The notes beneath the pieces were generated by a model, which worked only from the letters and a program-made list of their open reading frames with translations, was not told where the DNA came from and searched no databases. The translations under genes were made by a program, and so were the position numbers. From positions 1-64,000 of the forward strand of contig CAMCLK010000001.1 in NCBI GenBank assembly GCA_945875585.1: 64,000 nucleotides of DNA, read 5' to 3'. Shown here piece by piece: positions 7,290-14,019 of this stretch (the first letter of the stretch is position 1; every line of letters starts with the position of its first letter). Source of the DNA: Candidatus Kuenenia stuttgartensis (GTDB lineage: Bacteria > Planctomycetota > Planctomycetia > Gemmatales > Gemmataceae).

Positions 7290-8030
7290 TCAGGAAGTAG
7301 TAACGGTTGTATCGGCTGGTGGGATCGTGGTGGATGAACTAAATCTGCTCTCATTAGCGATTGTGCAAGCTGTAGCGATTGCGATAGGGGATTCTGTAGC
7401 GGGAGGTTCGTTGGTTTCTGCTGGCAGATTGGCTATTGCCGAGCGCATGGCCATGTTGCTTTCAAAAAGTCCCATCAGCAGGGCTTCCTCTGCCTGCTGC
7501 GCTTTTTTTGCCTCTTTAGTACGTTCTTCTTCGAAGCTGGGACCCAGGTCATAATTTTGGTAAACGTGAGAGGCTTTATTGCGCACCTCGTCAGGTGCTT
7601 TTTTCTTGGTTCTTGAGGCTTTACGAAGTTTATCGCGGTTCGTGGCGGGCACATGCACATTGATAACCGGCACAATGTGGGCCGATTTGGAACGTGTCAG
7701 CGCCACAACTGCAAGAACGGTGGCAGCGGAACCCAATGCCAACGAGTAATACGAAGAATCAGTTCGTGGAGCAGCCTGTGCCTCCTGAACTACCTGTATG
7801 GGGGCTGGAGCTGGTGCTTGGTGCACTGCTGATGCGGTGTCATCACCTGTGTGCAGCACACCCAAAACATAGGGGTGTGAAACCGAACCTATTTCTATGG
7901 CTGGGGCAGTGTCTGGTATGTGCTCAAGAGGCTTGAAGCTAATGTGCAAGTCTTGAGCGCCAACGAAAGCACTAATGCCAAGAAGGATTGCAACTGCCAG
8001 GCAAAAATATGTTTGCTTTTGGCGGCGCAT
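7290..8030 (-). CDS. Unrecognised membrane protein, paralog A of the actin operon
   Basis: A 246-aa paralog of the next gene and first in the operon. It has a signal peptide (1-25, ending FVGA), a short outer segment with an Ala/Pro run, a membrane span at about 95-112 (SLALGSAATVLAVVAL), a basic stretch (about 131-151) and the C-terminal block NYDLGPSFEEER followed by LLMGLFESNMAMRSAIA. The 42-residue block is identical to paralog B at 22 positions. A Ser/Thr-rich tail of about 45 residues ends it. AGGAAA lies 6 bases before the ATG, and 18 bases separate it from paralog B. Function unknown; topology and neighbourhood suggest a membrane anchor for the actin-like protein. Confidence 0.78.
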   Translation of the reverse strand: MRRQKQTYFCLAVAILLGISAFVGAQDLHISFKPLEHIPDTAPAIEIGSVSHPYVLGVLHTGDDTASAVHQAPAPAPIQVVQEAQAAPRTDSSYYSLALGSAATVLAVVALTRSKSAHIVPVINVHVPATNRDKLRKASRTKKKAPDEVRNKASHVYQNYDLGPSFEEERTKEAKKAQQAEEALLMGLFESNMAMRSAIANLPAETNEPPATESPIAIATACTIANESRFSSSTTIPPADTTVTTS

Positions 8031-8277
8031 TGTATTTCCTGTTCAGCGATCAAACCGGCTAAACCACCGTGCTACTTGTTTCGGTTGTAACGGTTGTGCG
8101 GGTTGAAAGAATTATGAGTCTGAAATCAGTTTTCAGGCAAACTGCCGGGGTCACAATGAACCAATAGTTGTTCAATTCTGTAATTCGACAGCGTTACTCA
8201 CCACATGGCTTCAATGGGCAAAACCGGCCTTGGCCCATCCAGATCTGGCATTGGTGCAGCTGTACTAGGGTTCATCA

Positions 8278-8307
8278 TTAAGACAACTCAAAAACGATCG
8301 GTATGAT
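8278..8307 (+). promoter_or_regulatory. Possible promoter of the zeta-like gene
   Basis: TTAAGA, 18 bases, then TATGAT at 8302-8307. The ATG at 8314 is only 6 bases after the -10 box, so a transcript from here would be leaderless or nearly so. The rest of the 283-base gap (8031-8313) shows no gene. Confidence 0.35.
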
Positions 8308-8313
8308 GGTGGC

Positions 8314-8904
8314 ATGAGTATTCGGCCAACTGTTTATGTGGTGGCTGGCCCTAATGGGGCCGGAAAAACAACTCTGGCAACCCGTTTCCTTCCCAGATTT
8401 GTCAACTGCCCAATTTTTCTGAATGCCGACCTGATTGCTGCTGGGCTATCCCCATTCGATCCGGCGCGCGAGAGTGTGCGTGCGGGAAAGCTGCTTTTAG
8501 AGCGTATCAACACTTTGACCCAAGAGCGCGCAACATTTGGTTTCGAAACAACCCTGTCTGGCAAAGCCTACGAAGAACGACTGAGGCAAATGCAACTGAG
8601 TGGTTATCGTTTAACCGTGATTTATTTATGGCTTTCCTCCCCTGATACGGCCATTGAGCGGGTAGCCAATCGAGTGGGCCAAGGCGGTCATCACGTGGCA
8701 GCAGATGATATCAAGCGAAGGTACTATTCAGGGTTGCGCCATTTTTTCAACATTTATCAGCAATGCGCAGACCAATGGTGGCTGCTGAATGCCACAAACC
8801 AGACTCCAGATCTAGTGGCTTTCAAGACCGAGGGGACCTTGCTCGTGCAGCAACCAGAGCTATACGATGCCATCAAGAGGCAGGCTTTAGGAGAAACACC
8901 ATGA
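8314..8904 (+). CDS. Zeta-toxin-like P-loop kinase
   Basis: A 196-aa P-loop protein of the zeta toxin/AAA_33 group. Zeta toxins phosphorylate UDP-N-acetylglucosamine and block wall synthesis; chromosomal relatives may use other substrates. Walker A is VVAGPNGAGKTTLATRF (about 8-24), followed by NADLIAAGLSPF, which matches the zeta NxDxxR-like segment, ATFGFETTLSG, IYLWLSSPDTAIERVANRV and the lid region VAADDIKRRYYSG. A small gene overlaps its stop (ATGA), as expected for a toxin-partner pair, although the partner is not an epsilon homologue I can recognise. No clear ribosome site precedes the ATG. Confidence 0.8.
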   Translation: MSIRPTVYVVAGPNGAGKTTLATRFLPRFVNCPIFLNADLIAAGLSPFDPARESVRAGKLLLERINTLTQERATFGFETTLSGKAYEERLRQMQLSGYRLTVIYLWLSSPDTAIERVANRVGQGGHHVAADDIKRRYYSGLRHFFNIYQQCADQWWLLNATNQTPDLVAFKTEGTLLVQQPELYDAIKRQALGETP

Positions 8905-9113
8905 AATCGGAACGGGAGCTCGCCGAGGAGATGAAGCTGGCTCTGGAAGGTGCTTGTATCGAAGCCGGTATTGCTGCCCGGCATGCCAGCCGTAGCACTG
9001 GCACACCACTTATCATCTGCGTGGACGGCGTTGTGGTGAAGATCCCGGCCAGCGAACTGCCACCCGAACCGATGCTGCCGCCCGCGCGCCTTCCGGGTTA
9101 TCCAGGCACCTGA
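8901..9113 (+). CDS. Small unrecognised protein coupled to the zeta-like gene
   Basis: 70 aa, starting inside the stop codon of the zeta-like gene, with GGAG about 8 bases upstream. The N-terminal half is helical (SERELAEEMKLALEGACIEA). The second half has PLIICVDGVVVKIPASELPP, a short beta hairpin with a Pro-rich end. By position it could be an antitoxin or accessory subunit; no family is recognised. Confidence 0.65.
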   Translation: MKSERELAEEMKLALEGACIEAGIAARHASRSTGTPLIICVDGVVVKIPASELPPEPMLPPARLPGYPGT

Positions 9114-9126
9114 CATGGCCGATCTG

Positions 9127-9693
9127 TTATCGTTCCTGAGGGAAAATGGCGGAAACCTGAACCGATAGCCCGTTGATCACTGTGGCTGTGACAGAATCTA
9201 ACATCCCATGGATTTCTGTGCTGCCGTAGCCATTGGGACCCGGCAATGTTGATTGCTCAATGATACAGTGAACGAGGTCCACAACCCAGTATTCGACAAT
9301 GCCGCTGGCAGCGTAAAGGGCGCGCTTGACGCCCGTGTCGAGCTCTAGGGAACTGTCAGCCACCTCGATAAGTAATCCGATATCGCTGGGTATTGGGTGT
9401 TGATAAGGTTGGTGGCGATTTCTGCGTATAATGCAGATGTCTGGTTGTGGCATTCCGAATTGACTTAAAGCCACGGGCTGTTGCTCTCGTATTTGCCAGT
9501 CCTTGAGAAAGCATTGTGACAGCAATTCATGAATCAGTGTCAGTATGTAGGCATGCCTTGGTCCGATAGGGCTCATGGGAACGATTTCACCGTCGAGGAG
9601 TTCGATACGCGCATCGGGCGGGAAGATTCCTACTTCCGCCATGCGCAGAAACTGGTCGCTGCTGAACCGGTGTTTCAACGAAGCGGTGGCCAT
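9127..9693 (-). CDS. Uma2-family putative endonuclease, copy 1
   Basis: A PD-(D/E)xK-fold protein (DUF820/Uma2), 188 aa, of a type common and multi-copy in cyanobacteria and planctomycetes; DNA targets are unknown. It has MPQPDICII (catalytic Asp), then LLIEVADSSLELDTGVKRALYAA and EYWVVDL. GGAGG lies 10 bases upstream of the ATG. It is a tandem duplicate of 9697-10266: the first 45 codons and the last third are nearly the same at DNA level, and the middle is diverged. It starts 3 bases after the stop of its copy. Confidence 0.85.
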   Translation of the reverse strand: MATASLKHRFSSDQFLRMAEVGIFPPDARIELLDGEIVPMSPIGPRHAYILTLIHELLSQCFLKDWQIREQQPVALSQFGMPQPDICIIRRNRHQPYQHPIPSDIGLLIEVADSSLELDTGVKRALYAASGIVEYWVVDLVHCIIEQSTLPGPNGYGSTEIHGMLDSVTATVINGLSVQVSAIFPQER

Positions 9694-9696
9694 GGT

Positions 9697-10266
9697 TTAT
9701 GCCTCCGACGGGAATAGGGCAGAAACGGGTACCGATAGCCCGTTGACCACTGTGGCTGTGACAGAATCTATCATCCCATGAGTTTCTGTGATTCCGTAGC
9801 CACTGGGGCCCGGCAAGGTCGATTGTTCAACAGTGCAGTGAACGAGGTCCACAACCCAGTATTCGATAATGCCGCTGGCAGCATAAAGGGCGCGCTTGAC
9901 GCCCGTGTCGAATTCCAAAGAGCTGTCAGCCACTTCTATTACCAAACCAATATCAGCAGGAGTTGGGTGGTGATTGCCATACCGATCATTTCGCCATTTC
10001 GCTATGCAGAAGTCTGGCTGGGGCATGTCCATTCTACTGAGCTTGATGGGATTCTTAACAGCGACCACCCATCGGCGCCCCAAAGCCTCACAGAGAAGCA
10101 TGGTCAGAATGTTGACGATCCCTGCATGACTGGTTCCGATAGGGCTCATGGGAACGATTTCTCCGTCGAGGAGTTCGATGCGCGCATCGGGCGGGAAGAT
10201 TCCTACTTCCGCCATGCGCAGAAACTGGTCGCTGCTGAACTGGTGTTTCAACGAAGCGGTGGCCAT
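9697..10266 (-). CDS. Uma2-family putative endonuclease, copy 2
   Basis: A 189-aa PD-(D/E)xK-fold protein with MPQPDFCIA, LVIEVADSSLEFDTGVKRALYA and EYWVVDL. The start is set at 10266 by alignment with the neighbour copy (both begin MATASLKH) and by GGGG upstream; an earlier in-frame ATG at 10320 would run into the acyltransferase gene. It follows the acyltransferase by 13 bases, so the three leftward genes may share a transcript. Confidence 0.85.
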   Translation of the reverse strand: MATASLKHQFSSDQFLRMAEVGIFPPDARIELLDGEIVPMSPIGTSHAGIVNILTMLLCEALGRRWVVAVKNPIKLSRMDMPQPDFCIAKWRNDRYGNHHPTPADIGLVIEVADSSLEFDTGVKRALYAASGIIEYWVVDLVHCTVEQSTLPGPSGYGITETHGMIDSVTATVVNGLSVPVSALFPSEA

Positions 10267-10279
10267 GGTCCGGGTCCCC

Positions 10280-11233
10280 TTACTGCGCAACCTTTGCCTT
10301 GTTCCGTTTGGGTGGTTCATGCTTCCACCGCCGGTGGAGCCAAAAATATTGCTCGGGGTAACGGCGGATCAGCCTTTCCAGAGCCGCGGTGTAGGCTTCT
10401 GTCAGTCTTGCAACCGCGCCTGCTTGTTCCTTGAAGCTAGCCGGTTCAAGAATTTCTTCGATTTCCAGTTTGTAACGCAACGGACTGCCCACACGCACAG
10501 CGCCGCAAACAATCACGGGCGCATCGTATTCGAGCGCCATCAATGCCAGCGCCTTATGGGTGCTGGCGGGGCGATTAAAGAACGGCACAAATTGACCGCG
10601 TGGCCCCGCATCTTGATCCGCCAGCGTTGCCAGAATACCTCGACCCGCCAGTACTTCTGTAATGCGGTCGAAATCGCCCTTCTTGGCCAGAATGGTCTGC
10701 CCTGTCCGTTGCCTGAACTTTTTCAAAAACGCTTCCAGCCTAGGGTTATCGAGCACGCGTGCAATAGCAAAACTCTGAAAACCAAGCAGCCCCAGCAGGT
10801 AGCCCGCCATTTCCCAATTGCCAAAATGCCCTGTCGCCAAAATCACCGGCCTACCCGACAGCAGCAGATTCACAAGGTCGCCCGGGCGGTCTCCCAATTC
10901 CACATGCTGCCGGTACACGGTAAGACGACAGAGACGAGGCAACCACACCAACTCCACAATCATACGCGCAAAATGAATGAAGGTTGACCGCGCCAACCGC
11001 TCGCGCCGCTGCTTACCTCCGGGAACGGAATCCGCCATTGTTTCCGGAAACGCAAAGGCCAGATTTTCAGTCGCTACCGTGCGGTGGCGTTTGTCGACAC
11101 GATACGCCAATCGGCCGAGGGCCTCGCCCATGGCCATACCCGTTTTCAACGGCATGGCCTGAATGATGCCAACAACGGCGCGCACAAGAGCGTAAACGCC
11201 GAAGTCGAGCCATGTCGCGCGGCGCTCGCTCAT
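10280..11233 (-). CDS. Lipid A biosynthesis acyltransferase (LpxL/HtrB family)
   Basis: Transfers a secondary acyl chain to lipid A, or a related lipid, at the inner membrane. At 317 aa it matches the family. The catalytic HxxxxE is in LATGHFGNWE (His136, Glu141), followed by RVLDNPRLEAFLKKFRQRTG, LADQDAGPRG with a probable pocket role, and LHRRWKHEPP near the end, typical of LpxL. The N-terminal hydrophobic stretch serves as membrane anchor. It supports an LPS-bearing outer membrane in this organism. Confidence 0.88.
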   Translation of the reverse strand: MSERRATWLDFGVYALVRAVVGIIQAMPLKTGMAMGEALGRLAYRVDKRHRTVATENLAFAFPETMADSVPGGKQRRERLARSTFIHFARMIVELVWLPRLCRLTVYRQHVELGDRPGDLVNLLLSGRPVILATGHFGNWEMAGYLLGLLGFQSFAIARVLDNPRLEAFLKKFRQRTGQTILAKKGDFDRITEVLAGRGILATLADQDAGPRGQFVPFFNRPASTHKALALMALEYDAPVIVCGAVRVGSPLRYKLEIEEILEPASFKEQAGAVARLTEAYTAALERLIRRYPEQYFWLHRRWKHEPPKRNKAKVAQ

Positions 11234-11474
11234 GCTGCTGCCTTGAATAAGGTGGTTGAAATAGCCAAATGAAACTCCGAATTAATCTCTGAGTGCGCTT
11301 GGCCCGTGTCTGCCCTTATTGAAACCCGCCATGCGGGCCAGACAGTACCCGACCTAGCTTCGCACGATCATTTTCGCCTGAAATGCCCGCCATGGGAAGT
11401 GATGATGGCGTATCCATGGTTCGAGTGGCCATGAACTGCTATCATGACAGGCTTTCACCCTTGGGATTCGAACC

Positions 11475-12692
11475 ATGCTTGCCCGGCTATCGGTTCTGAT
11501 GTTCCTGCAATACGCTGTACCAGGGGTTGTTCTGCCCCTATACAGCATGCGGCTCAACGAGCTTGGTTTCTCCCCATGGCAGGTTGCCTTGTGCAGTGCC
11601 ACGCATGGGGTTGCCTCGTTGATGGCGCCATTAGTGGGCCAACTGGCCGATCGTTGGCTGGCGGCGCAGCGATGCTTGGCTATTTGTGGCGTGCTGGCGA
11701 CGTTTGATCTGGCATGGCTGCTAGTGGCTCGCGATTTCTGGTCTGTCCTTGCTGCCACGCAATGCTTCTGGTTGCTGGCGGTTCCCATGATGATGCTGGG
11801 CACGGCTATTACCTTCACGCATCTGGAGCATCCGGAGGCGCAGTTTGGGTTCGTCAGGCTTTGGGGCACCATTGGCTGGATGGCTCCACCGTGGTTGTTG
11901 CTGATGGTTGAGTTGCTGATGGGGCCGGGGGTGGGTGCTGGCGCGGGTGACGCGCTTATTATGGTGGGAATCGCCATTTCGATGATGCTTGCCTTGTACA
12001 CATTCACCCTTCCCAACACGCCGCCGAGGCCCCACGCGACATCGTTGCTTGCGCCGGTAGAGGCGGTGCGGCGTTTGGCGGGCGTTTCGTTTTTCACCTA
12101 CGCGGGGTGCATGGTGGGGCTTTGTATTATTCAGCCTTTCACTATTCAGGGAACGCCACTGCTGTTGCAGAACCTGTTGAATGACGAATTTGGGGAAACG
12201 CGAAGCCGATTGTGGCTGGCACCGCTGCTCACGGTGGCTCAGGCCAGCGAGGTGACTTGTCTTGCATTGCTGCCGGCATTTCTAACGCGCTTGGGGGTGC
12301 GAGGCAGCATGGTGATGGGGCTGTCGATCTGGTGCGTGATTTTGGCGCTTTTAACCATTGGCGGATCCACAGGGTTGGTGACATTGGCGTTGGCGTTGAA
12401 CGGCCCGGTGATTACAGGATTTTTAGTGGTTGGTCAGGTTTATTTGAACAGCCGCGCCCATGGAGATTTGAAAGCGAGCGCGCAATCGCTGATGTTCGCG
12501 GTGCAGGGCACGGGTCTGATCACAGGCCATTTGCTGTTTGGCGCGTTGCGCTCTGAGACCGCCGCCGGCGGCTTGGCGGGCGAATTACCGGGCGTTTTCG
12601 CCATAGGAACGGTCATGGCCATAGGCCTTGCGGTTCTTTTATGGTTAGGCTTTCACCCCGAGCGAGATGTTGTTGGAGACGAGGAAGTGTGA
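11475..12692 (+). CDS. MFS transporter, nucleoside:H+ symporter-like (NupG type)
   Basis: A 405-aa inner-membrane protein with about 12 hydrophobic helices. LPLYSMRLNELGFSPWQVAL, the loop GQLADRWLAAQRCL between helices 2 and 3, and GFVRLWGTIGWM are all like NupG/XapB and the related MFS_1 subgroup. The cargo is a guess: nucleosides or a small sugar derivative. GGGAT lies about 10 bases upstream of the ATG. It is a single gene bounded by a repeat-rich region. Confidence 0.8.
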   Translation: MLARLSVLMFLQYAVPGVVLPLYSMRLNELGFSPWQVALCSATHGVASLMAPLVGQLADRWLAAQRCLAICGVLATFDLAWLLVARDFWSVLAATQCFWLLAVPMMMLGTAITFTHLEHPEAQFGFVRLWGTIGWMAPPWLLLMVELLMGPGVGAGAGDALIMVGIAISMMLALYTFTLPNTPPRPHATSLLAPVEAVRRLAGVSFFTYAGCMVGLCIIQPFTIQGTPLLLQNLLNDEFGETRSRLWLAPLLTVAQASEVTCLALLPAFLTRLGVRGSMVMGLSIWCVILALLTIGGSTGLVTLALALNGPVITGFLVVGQVYLNSRAHGDLKASAQSLMFAVQGTGLITGHLLFGALRSETAAGGLAGELPGVFAIGTVMAIGLAVLLWLGFHPERDVVGDEEV

Positions 12693-12703
12693 GTTCCCTA
12701 TTG

Positions 12704-12774
12704 CCGCGAAAGCAATAGGAAATCACCCCCATGAACCGAAAAACTCCGCGCGACTGAGTAAGGGGCCACAGGCC
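12704..12774 (+). repeat. Dispersed repeat R1
   Basis: A 70-base element: GCGAAAGCAATAGGAAATCA at the left, then the common core CGCGACTGAGTAAGGGGCCAC near the right. The whole unit matches R3 at 13638-13708, and the core also recurs at 13486, 13762 and 13959. Because no gene is read through it, it looks like a non-coding mobile or REP-like element. Confidence 0.75.
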
Positions 12775-13040
12775 AAATATCGGAAACATGAGTATGTGCC
12801 TGTTCCCAAGGGCGTTGCCCTAGGCTTTCTGATTTCGCGCCGTTGAGGCTGCCAAAACCCAGAACCAGAGTTGGCACGGTATTTCCAAAATTAAGCCATA
12901 ATCGAATGGTGAGTCGGTGGATTATGTGGCATTGGCGGATAATAATGCGTAATAATGCTGTCGATTGACATTTAACCGTGATGATGTGCAGCTTGGTGGC
13001 AGAATCTATCTACCACGGATACGCACGGGGAGAAAAACGA
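12775..13040. other. Gene-free stretch before hicA
   Basis: The gap between the MFS stop and hicA is 348 bases (12693-13040), of which R1 covers the left part. The remainder holds the repeat AGGGCGTTGCCCTAGG at 12809-12824 (longer unit to 12830, repeated inverted at 13832-13853) and an AT-rich run with TAATAAT and TTGACA motifs around 12940-12970, the likely hicAB promoter area. I cannot fix a -35/-10 pair. Confidence 0.5.
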
Positions 13041-13235
13041 TTGAAAGTTCAGGAACTGTTAAAATACTTGAGAGAGGACGGCTGGGAGATTGACCGAACG
13101 CGTGGCAGCCATCGCCAATTGGTGCATACGTCCAAGCCGGGCACCGTAACGGTGTCAGGTCATCCGGGTGACGACATTCATCCCAAGACCCTGAAAAGTG
13201 TTTTGCGTCAAGCAGGCCTAGAGGATCAATCATGA
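13041..13235 (+). CDS. hicA: HicA-type mRNA interferase toxin
   Basis: A 64-aa double-stranded-RNA-binding-fold RNase that cleaves mRNA. The catalytic His is in RGSHRQLVH (His24), followed by the TVTVSGHPGDDIHPKTLKSVLRQAG block typical of HicA. The start is set at the TTG at 13041 with GGGGAGA upstream, because the longer frame starting at 12978 adds 21 residues unlike HicA. Its stop overlaps the hicB start (ATGA). Confidence 0.88.
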   Translation: MKVQELLKYLREDGWEIDRTRGSHRQLVHTSKPGTVTVSGHPGDDIHPKTLKSVLRQAGLEDQS

Positions 13236-13450
13236 AGGAATATACGGTTATCTATGAAGCGGGCACGCGGAACTGGTCGGCCTACGTTCCGGACCTACCC
13301 GGCTGCATCGCTACGGGGAAGACACGCTCCATGGTTGAGCAGCAGATCCGTGAAGCCATCGAGTTCCATATCGAGGGTTTGAAAGCCCGAGGAGAAGAAG
13401 TCCCGGAACCGAGCATCGAGGCTGGATGTGTGAGTGTTTCGGTCGATTAA
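13232..13450 (+). CDS. hicB: HicB-type antitoxin
   Basis: A 72-aa partner that neutralises HicA by direct binding. YTVIYEAGTRNWSAYVPDLPGCIATGKT, shown here in outline only, is the degenerate RNase-H-like fold of HicB, with the conserved PDLPGC motif. No C-terminal DNA-binding helix domain is present, so it belongs to the short HicB type and may regulate its operon weakly or through other means. Confidence 0.88.
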   Translation: MKEYTVIYEAGTRNWSAYVPDLPGCIATGKTRSMVEQQIREAIEFHIEGLKARGEEVPEPSIEAGCVSVSVD

Positions 13451-13485
13451 GTATCAAGCATCTTTTCGATGGGCGCCCCCACCAA

Positions 13486-13526
13486 AACCGAAGAGCCCCG
13501 CGCGACTGAGTGAGGGGCCACGGGCC
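13486..13526 (+). repeat. Dispersed repeat R2
   Basis: AACCGAAGAGCCCCGCGCGA followed by CTGAGTGAGGGGCCACGGGCC. It is a core copy in the same orientation as R1 and R3, 35 bases after hicB. The whole gap 13451-14019 contains R2 to R5 and palindromes but no convincing gene. Confidence 0.75.
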
Positions 13527-13637
13527 AAGAAACGGGGTCTAGAACCCCGAATCAAGACGATTCAAATGCCCAAGATTACCGTGTTCAACGAGCGTTCAGG
13601 TTTCTTGGGGTCGCGGAGTACGTCAATCTCGCGATTG

Positions 13638-13708
13638 GCGCAAAAGCTAATAGAAATCACCCCAGTAAAATCGAAGAGCCCCGCACGACTGAGTAAGGGG
13701 CCACAGGC
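13638..13708 (+). repeat. Dispersed repeat R3
   Basis: A full-length 70-base copy like R1. Its right 33 bases (13672-13704) are the reverse complement of R4 (13766-13800) with a single mismatch. The pair could fold into a hairpin with a loop of about 61 bases. Confidence 0.75.
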
Positions 13709-13761
13709 TCCCTGGCCGAAAAGCATCTGGAATATGAAATAGCTTTAGATTCCGTTTCTAG

Positions 13762-13801
13762 GCGCGTGGCCCCTTAGTCAGTCGTGCGGGGCTCTTCGGT
13801 T
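13762..13801 (-). repeat. Dispersed repeat R4
   Basis: An inverted core copy (GGCGCGTGGCCCCTTAG followed by the AGTCGTGCGGGGCTCTTCGG segment), facing R3. The same GGCGCGTGGCCCCTTA start recurs at R5. Confidence 0.75.
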
Positions 13802-13812
13802 CTGTTTGCAAA

Positions 13813-13856
13813 GCCCCAACGGGGCGTGATGAGAAAGCCTAGGGCAACGCCCTAGG
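13813..13856. repeat. Two short palindromes after R4
   Basis: GCCCC-AAC-GGGGC at 13813-13825 and CCTAGGGC-AAC-GCCCTAGG at 13838-13856. The second, with its left flank (13832-13853), is the exact reverse complement of 12809-12830, so this element occurs on both sides of hicAB in inverted orientation. Confidence 0.65.
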
Positions 13857-13958
13857 TTTTGGGTATGCCGTGTTGGTGGTCGGCGTCGTGCTATTCGCGC
13901 CAATCGGGATATTGGTGTGCCCGGGGGCGCCGTTTAATGTGAGGGAGGCCGATGCTTG

Positions 13959-13995
13959 GCGCGTGGCCCCTTACTTCGTGCGGGGCTCTTCGGTT
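13959..13995 (-). repeat. Dispersed repeat R5
   Basis: An inverted core copy lacking a few bases in the middle (TTACTTCGTG instead of TTAGTCAGTCGTG). It ends 25 bases before the stop of the leftward glycosyltransferase gene. Confidence 0.7.
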
Positions 13996-14019
13996 ATCGA
14001 TTCACGGAAAATTTAACGC

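Noticed and set aside
5234-8030. A magnetosome gene cluster, because of the MamK-like actin
   Set aside because: No mamA, mamB, mamE, mamJ or other magnetosome genes are in the window, and the two partners do not look like any Mam protein.
8031-8313. A small RNA or riboswitch in the 283-base gap
   Set aside because: I see no conserved riboswitch core or terminator; only a weak promoter-like pair near the zeta-like gene.
11354-12097. A long minus-strand frame inside the MFS transporter gene
   Set aside because: It has no domain and is opposite a clear 12-helix transporter; composition is that of a complementary-strand shadow.
12734-13995. A CRISPR array made of R1-R5
   Set aside because: The units are unevenly spaced, occur in both orientations and have no spacer-sized unique segments; no cas gene is near.
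13451-14019. Reading frames over the repeat cluster as possible small proteins
   Set aside because: They run through palindromic repeats in both directions, share no start signal, and repeat copies in opposite strands give unrelated peptides; this is non-coding repeat DNA.
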